DNA from: Bacteroidota bacterium
GTDB lineage: Bacteria; Bacteroidota; Bacteroidia; Bacteroidales; Dysgonomonadaceae
Assembly: GCA_023622765.1 (NCBI GenBank)
Contig: JAMNYO010000060.1
Span: 1-51,636, forward strand
Length of the DNA stretch: 51,636 nt
Direction: 5' to 3'
Part shown: piece after piece, positions 49,426 through 51,636 of the stretch
How the letters are laid out: each line of letters opens with the position of its first letter
How positions within the stretch are numbered: the stretch's first letter is position 1
Program-made: the position numbers and the translations under genes
The notes under the pieces: generated by a model
Seen by the model: only the letters and a program-made list of their open reading frames with translations
Database searches by the model: none
What the model was told of the DNA's origin: nothing

Positions 49426-50955
49426 TTACCGTTGATATTTTTCGCGCAACGTTTCAAAGCATTTGCCGGTATCGAAATAACTTAGGAGTGGATTGCTGAA
49501 TCTCTCCCTCCGGGGTACTTGAACCGGTTTCAGTTTCACCTCGATCTTCGTGTTGTCCATCAGTAGGAATTCATGCACCCAAAAGTCAAAATTTACCCCG
49601 TTGATAATCAGCTTATCGAAATCGTACCCCTCGTCACAATGCAGGGAGAGCTTGAACAGGGTGCTTTGTGAGAATTCCGCGCCATCTTGCACGGGCGTTG
49701 AGTCGTTCAGCAGTTGCAACGTGCCGTTTTCCGGTTGTGAAAAAGAGAGGGTGAATCGGTAGTTCATCGGCACGAAGTGTTTAAACTCTTTCCATTCGAT
49801 TGCCTCCCGGTACTGTTGCACGCTGTTGGCAGGCACCAACACTTTGCACCGGCCCTTGTCAACTTCTGAAAACACGTACCCGTTCAGTTTCAATGGAACT
49901 ACATGATGCACGCGGATAGTGGTCAATTCTTTGCATGGGTAAAAGGCACCGTGTCCCACGTGGACAACCGTTGAAGGAAGCGTGAGCTCTTTCAGCTTGG
50001 TACAGTAGGAGAAGGCCAGCTTGTCGATAACCCGCACGGTAGCCGATTGAATAACGACACGTTCCAGCGAGGTGCAATAGCTGAAAGTGCGCTCGTTGAC
50101 CACGGAGATGGAAGCGGGAATATCAACGGCAGTGAGGCTGGTGCAGTTGAAGAAAGCCTCTTTTTCGATGCTTTTCACCGATTCCGGTATCGCGACCTCC
50201 CTCAATGAAGTGCAGAAACTGAACGCCTGCTCTTCAATAAAAAAAACGGAGGGCGGAATATCCACCGATTCCAACTTTTGACAATAATGAAAGGCATATT
50301 TCCCAATGGATACCACACCATACGGTATGTTCACCGATGTGAGTTTGGCATTATTGAACAGACCATCCGCGATACGGGTAAGGGTAGCGGGAATATCGTA
50401 ATGCCCTTCTCGACCTGCCGGGAACGAGACGATTTCCGTTTGAGAGCGATTAAACAGAACGCCGTCTACCGTGGTATAGCTCAGGTTGGCTGGGGCTACC
50501 TCAATCCACTTCAGCCTTTTCATAGCCCCGAACGCGTTTTGACCTATATAGGTCACGGCTGCCGGGATATATAGCGTGTCTGAGCCACCGCAGGAGCTAA
50601 AGGCTTCGGCGCCAATATGTTCAACCGATTCTGGAATGGTAATTCTTTTCAACGAAAAGCACAAGGAAAACGCGTTGTCACCGATTTTTTTAAGGGTATG
50701 GGGCAGACGGACTTCGGTTATCCCGGTGGAAGAGAAAAACGCTTTTTCCCCGATCTCCGAAACCGTGTACGATAGGGAGTCGTGCATCACCGATGCCGGT
50801 ATCTGTACTACACCCGAAAAGGGCTCCTCTCGTTTTGTTACCTGCACCTCCGTGGGTGAAATGACCTTGTAAAGGATACCGTTCACCACGAAATCTGAGG
50901 CTGTCACTAGGGATGCGAAAAGCAGTAGCCCGATGAACGTGATTGATTTTCTCAC
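49426..50955 (-). CDS. BspA-type leucine-rich-repeat secreted protein
   Basis: 509 aa. Signal peptide (MRKSITFIGLLLFASLVTA), then about 12 LRR_5 units with the BspA pattern I-P-x-x-V-x-x-I-G-x-x-A-F (IPESVEHIGAEAFSSC, IPYGVVSIGKYAFHYC, IPESVKSIEKEAFFNC, LPSTVVHVGHGAFYPC) through about residue 370. A beta-rich C-terminal domain (RFTLSFSQPENGTLQLLND, DEGYDFDKLIINGV) resembles the fibronectin-like/bacterial repeat modules found after LRR_5 arrays. BspA relatives bind fibronectin or host and microbial surfaces. The repeat type differs clearly from the Cys-containing LRRs at 8-19 kb. No lipobox and no typical Por sorting domain are seen. Confidence 0.88.
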   Translation of the reverse strand: MRKSITFIGLLLFASLVTASDFVVNGILYKVISPTEVQVTKREEPFSGVVQIPASVMHDSLSYTVSEIGEKAFFSSTGITEVRLPHTLKKIGDNAFSLCFSLKRITIPESVEHIGAEAFSSCGGSDTLYIPAAVTYIGQNAFGAMKRLKWIEVAPANLSYTTVDGVLFNRSQTEIVSFPAGREGHYDIPATLTRIADGLFNNAKLTSVNIPYGVVSIGKYAFHYCQKLESVDIPPSVFFIEEQAFSFCTSLREVAIPESVKSIEKEAFFNCTSLTAVDIPASISVVNERTFSYCTSLERVVIQSATVRVIDKLAFSYCTKLKELTLPSTVVHVGHGAFYPCKELTTIRVHHVVPLKLNGYVFSEVDKGRCKVLVPANSVQQYREAIEWKEFKHFVPMNYRFTLSFSQPENGTLQLLNDSTPVQDGAEFSQSTLFKLSLHCDEGYDFDKLIINGVNFDFWVHEFLLMDNTKIEVKLKPVQVPRRERFSNPLLSYFDTGKCFETLREKYQR

Positions 50956-51205
50956 AAACCTTATTGATATTAGCGCTTTAGAAATACAGTTCCGTTTTGT
51001 ACCGGCAACTTATCGCGATACATTTACCTGCGTGCATCGCGAATGTACACCATTTTCTCGGCAAGTGCTATTATTTTTGCTATTTTTGTACAGCGTTCGG
51101 TGGTGAAACGCTTCATCCCGTACGTGTCTGTTTTTACATGGAAAATTCATCGAATAATGACTGTATCGCAACCTTTGCGAATGATAAATCTGGTAGTTTA
51201 ATAGA
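50956..51205 (+). promoter_or_regulatory. Divergent intergenic region with two murG promoters
   Basis: Two -7 elements, TATTTTTG at 51072-51079 and again at 51081-51088, stand in tandem 120 nt upstream of murG. A 31-codon ORF (51138-51233, starts MENSSNNDC) follows and overlaps the murG start in another frame. It may be a leader peptide or chance. Confidence 0.45.
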
Positions 51206-51636
51206 ATGGAGACGAAAGAGAAATTTACGATAGAGAGAAGGGTAGAAGCACCTCGCGTGATCGTTAGCGGCGGGGGCACGGGGGGGCATATCTTCCCGGC
51301 TATTTCGATCGCGGACGCGATAAGGAAACGATGGCCGGAGAGCGACATTCTCTTCGTGGGAGCGGAGGACCGCATGGAGATGGAGCGAGTGCCCGCGGCC
51401 GGGTACCCCATCGAGGGGTTGCCAGTGGCGGGATTTGATCGTAAGCGGCCATTGAAGAACATTCCGGTGATGGTGAAGCTGTTGAGAAGCCTGCGGAGAG
51501 CCCGGGCAATCGTGAACGATTTCAAGCCGGACGTCGCGGTGGGGGTAGGAGGGTACGCTAGTGGCCCCACCCTGAAGGCGGCGGCCGCGAAAGGGGTGCC
51601 CACGCTTATACAGGAGCAAAACTCCTACGCCGGGGT
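51206..51636 (+). CDS. murG: UDP-GlcNAc:lipid I transferase MurG (N-terminal part)
   Basis: The first 143 codons; the gene continues past the window end. After a short variable start (METKEKFTIERR) comes VIVSGGGTGGHIFPAISIADAI, the G-loop signature of MurG (quoted in parts, SGGGTGGHIFPA). LFVGAEDRMEMERVPAAGY, PDVAVGVGGYASGP and TLIQEQNSYAG, all family motifs, follow. It makes lipid II at the inner face of the membrane. It is not preceded by ftsW here but by a divergent LRR gene, and has its own promoters. Confidence 0.95.
   Translation, partial: METKEKFTIERRVEAPRVIVSGGGTGGHIFPAISIADAIRKRWPESDILFVGAEDRMEMERVPAAGYPIEGLPVAGFDRKRPLKNIPVMVKLLRSLRRARAIVNDFKPDVAVGVGGYASGPTLKAAAAKGVPTLIQEQNSYAG

Overview
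The window looks like chromosome of a Bacteroidota bacterium, most likely order Bacteroidales. The evidence is the TAnnTTTG type -7 promoter elements in front of many genes, Bacteroidota-specific families (DUF4290, GldH, DUF4348, a PSP1/RicT homolog, a four-subunit 2-oxoacid:ferredoxin oxidoreductase) and anaerobe-type metabolism. A Dysgonomonadaceae or Porphyromonadaceae host is possible, but the sequence alone does not settle it.

Layout. (1) 1-2.8 kb, minus strand: the N-terminus of a lipoprotein running off the edge, a DUF3137 membrane protein broken by one extra base, and two uncharacterised envelope or secreted proteins. (2) 2.9-7.9 kb, plus strand: a propeller-type sensor histidine kinase (also broken by one extra base), its LytTR response regulator, and a Prx6-type peroxiredoxin with a long leader and a clear terminator. 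(3) 8.0-24.4 kb, minus strand: a surface/envelope locus. It holds two giant paralogous leucine-rich-repeat (LRR) lipoproteins (1670 and 1466 aa), a 288-aa mini-LRR lipoprotein, a decayed copy of it, an IS256-like relic, a 652-aa lipoprotein of unknown function, a beta-barrel protein, an OmpA/glycine-zipper lipoprotein and a membrane-anchored AraC regulator. The gene order reads as a tandemly duplicated [large LRR - mini LRR] cassette. (4) 24.6-25.9 kb: a DUF4143 ATPase with a palindromic operator-like site.

(5) 26-44 kb: mostly conserved housekeeping genes. They are nspC (polyamines), nadD, a TPR protein, a stand-alone USP-like protein, cdd, a LysM glucosaminidase, DUF4290-rimM-dxr-rseP-metF-holB-ricT-gldH, then korDABC. 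(6) 44.0-46.3 kb: a DEAD-box RNA helicase with a very long charged tail, divergent from tRNA-Ser(UGA), which is preceded by a tRNA 5' fragment. (7) 46.3-49.4 kb, AT-rich: two decaying toxin-antitoxin modules, AbiE and HipBA. Their promoters and palindromic operators remain, but the toxins are broken (frameshift; internal deletion). (8) 49.4 kb to the end: a BspA-type LRR protein and the start of murG, which here has its own promoters instead of following ftsW.

The most unusual signal is in the leaders of the minus-strand surface genes. The leaders of the mini-LRR gene and the OmpA gene share flanks in the same orientation, but between them lies a 48-bp block (about 81% identical) in opposite orientation, bounded by short inverted repeats. 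Two related leaders lack the block. This suggests a small invertible or recombining regulatory segment attached to a surface-lipoprotein family.
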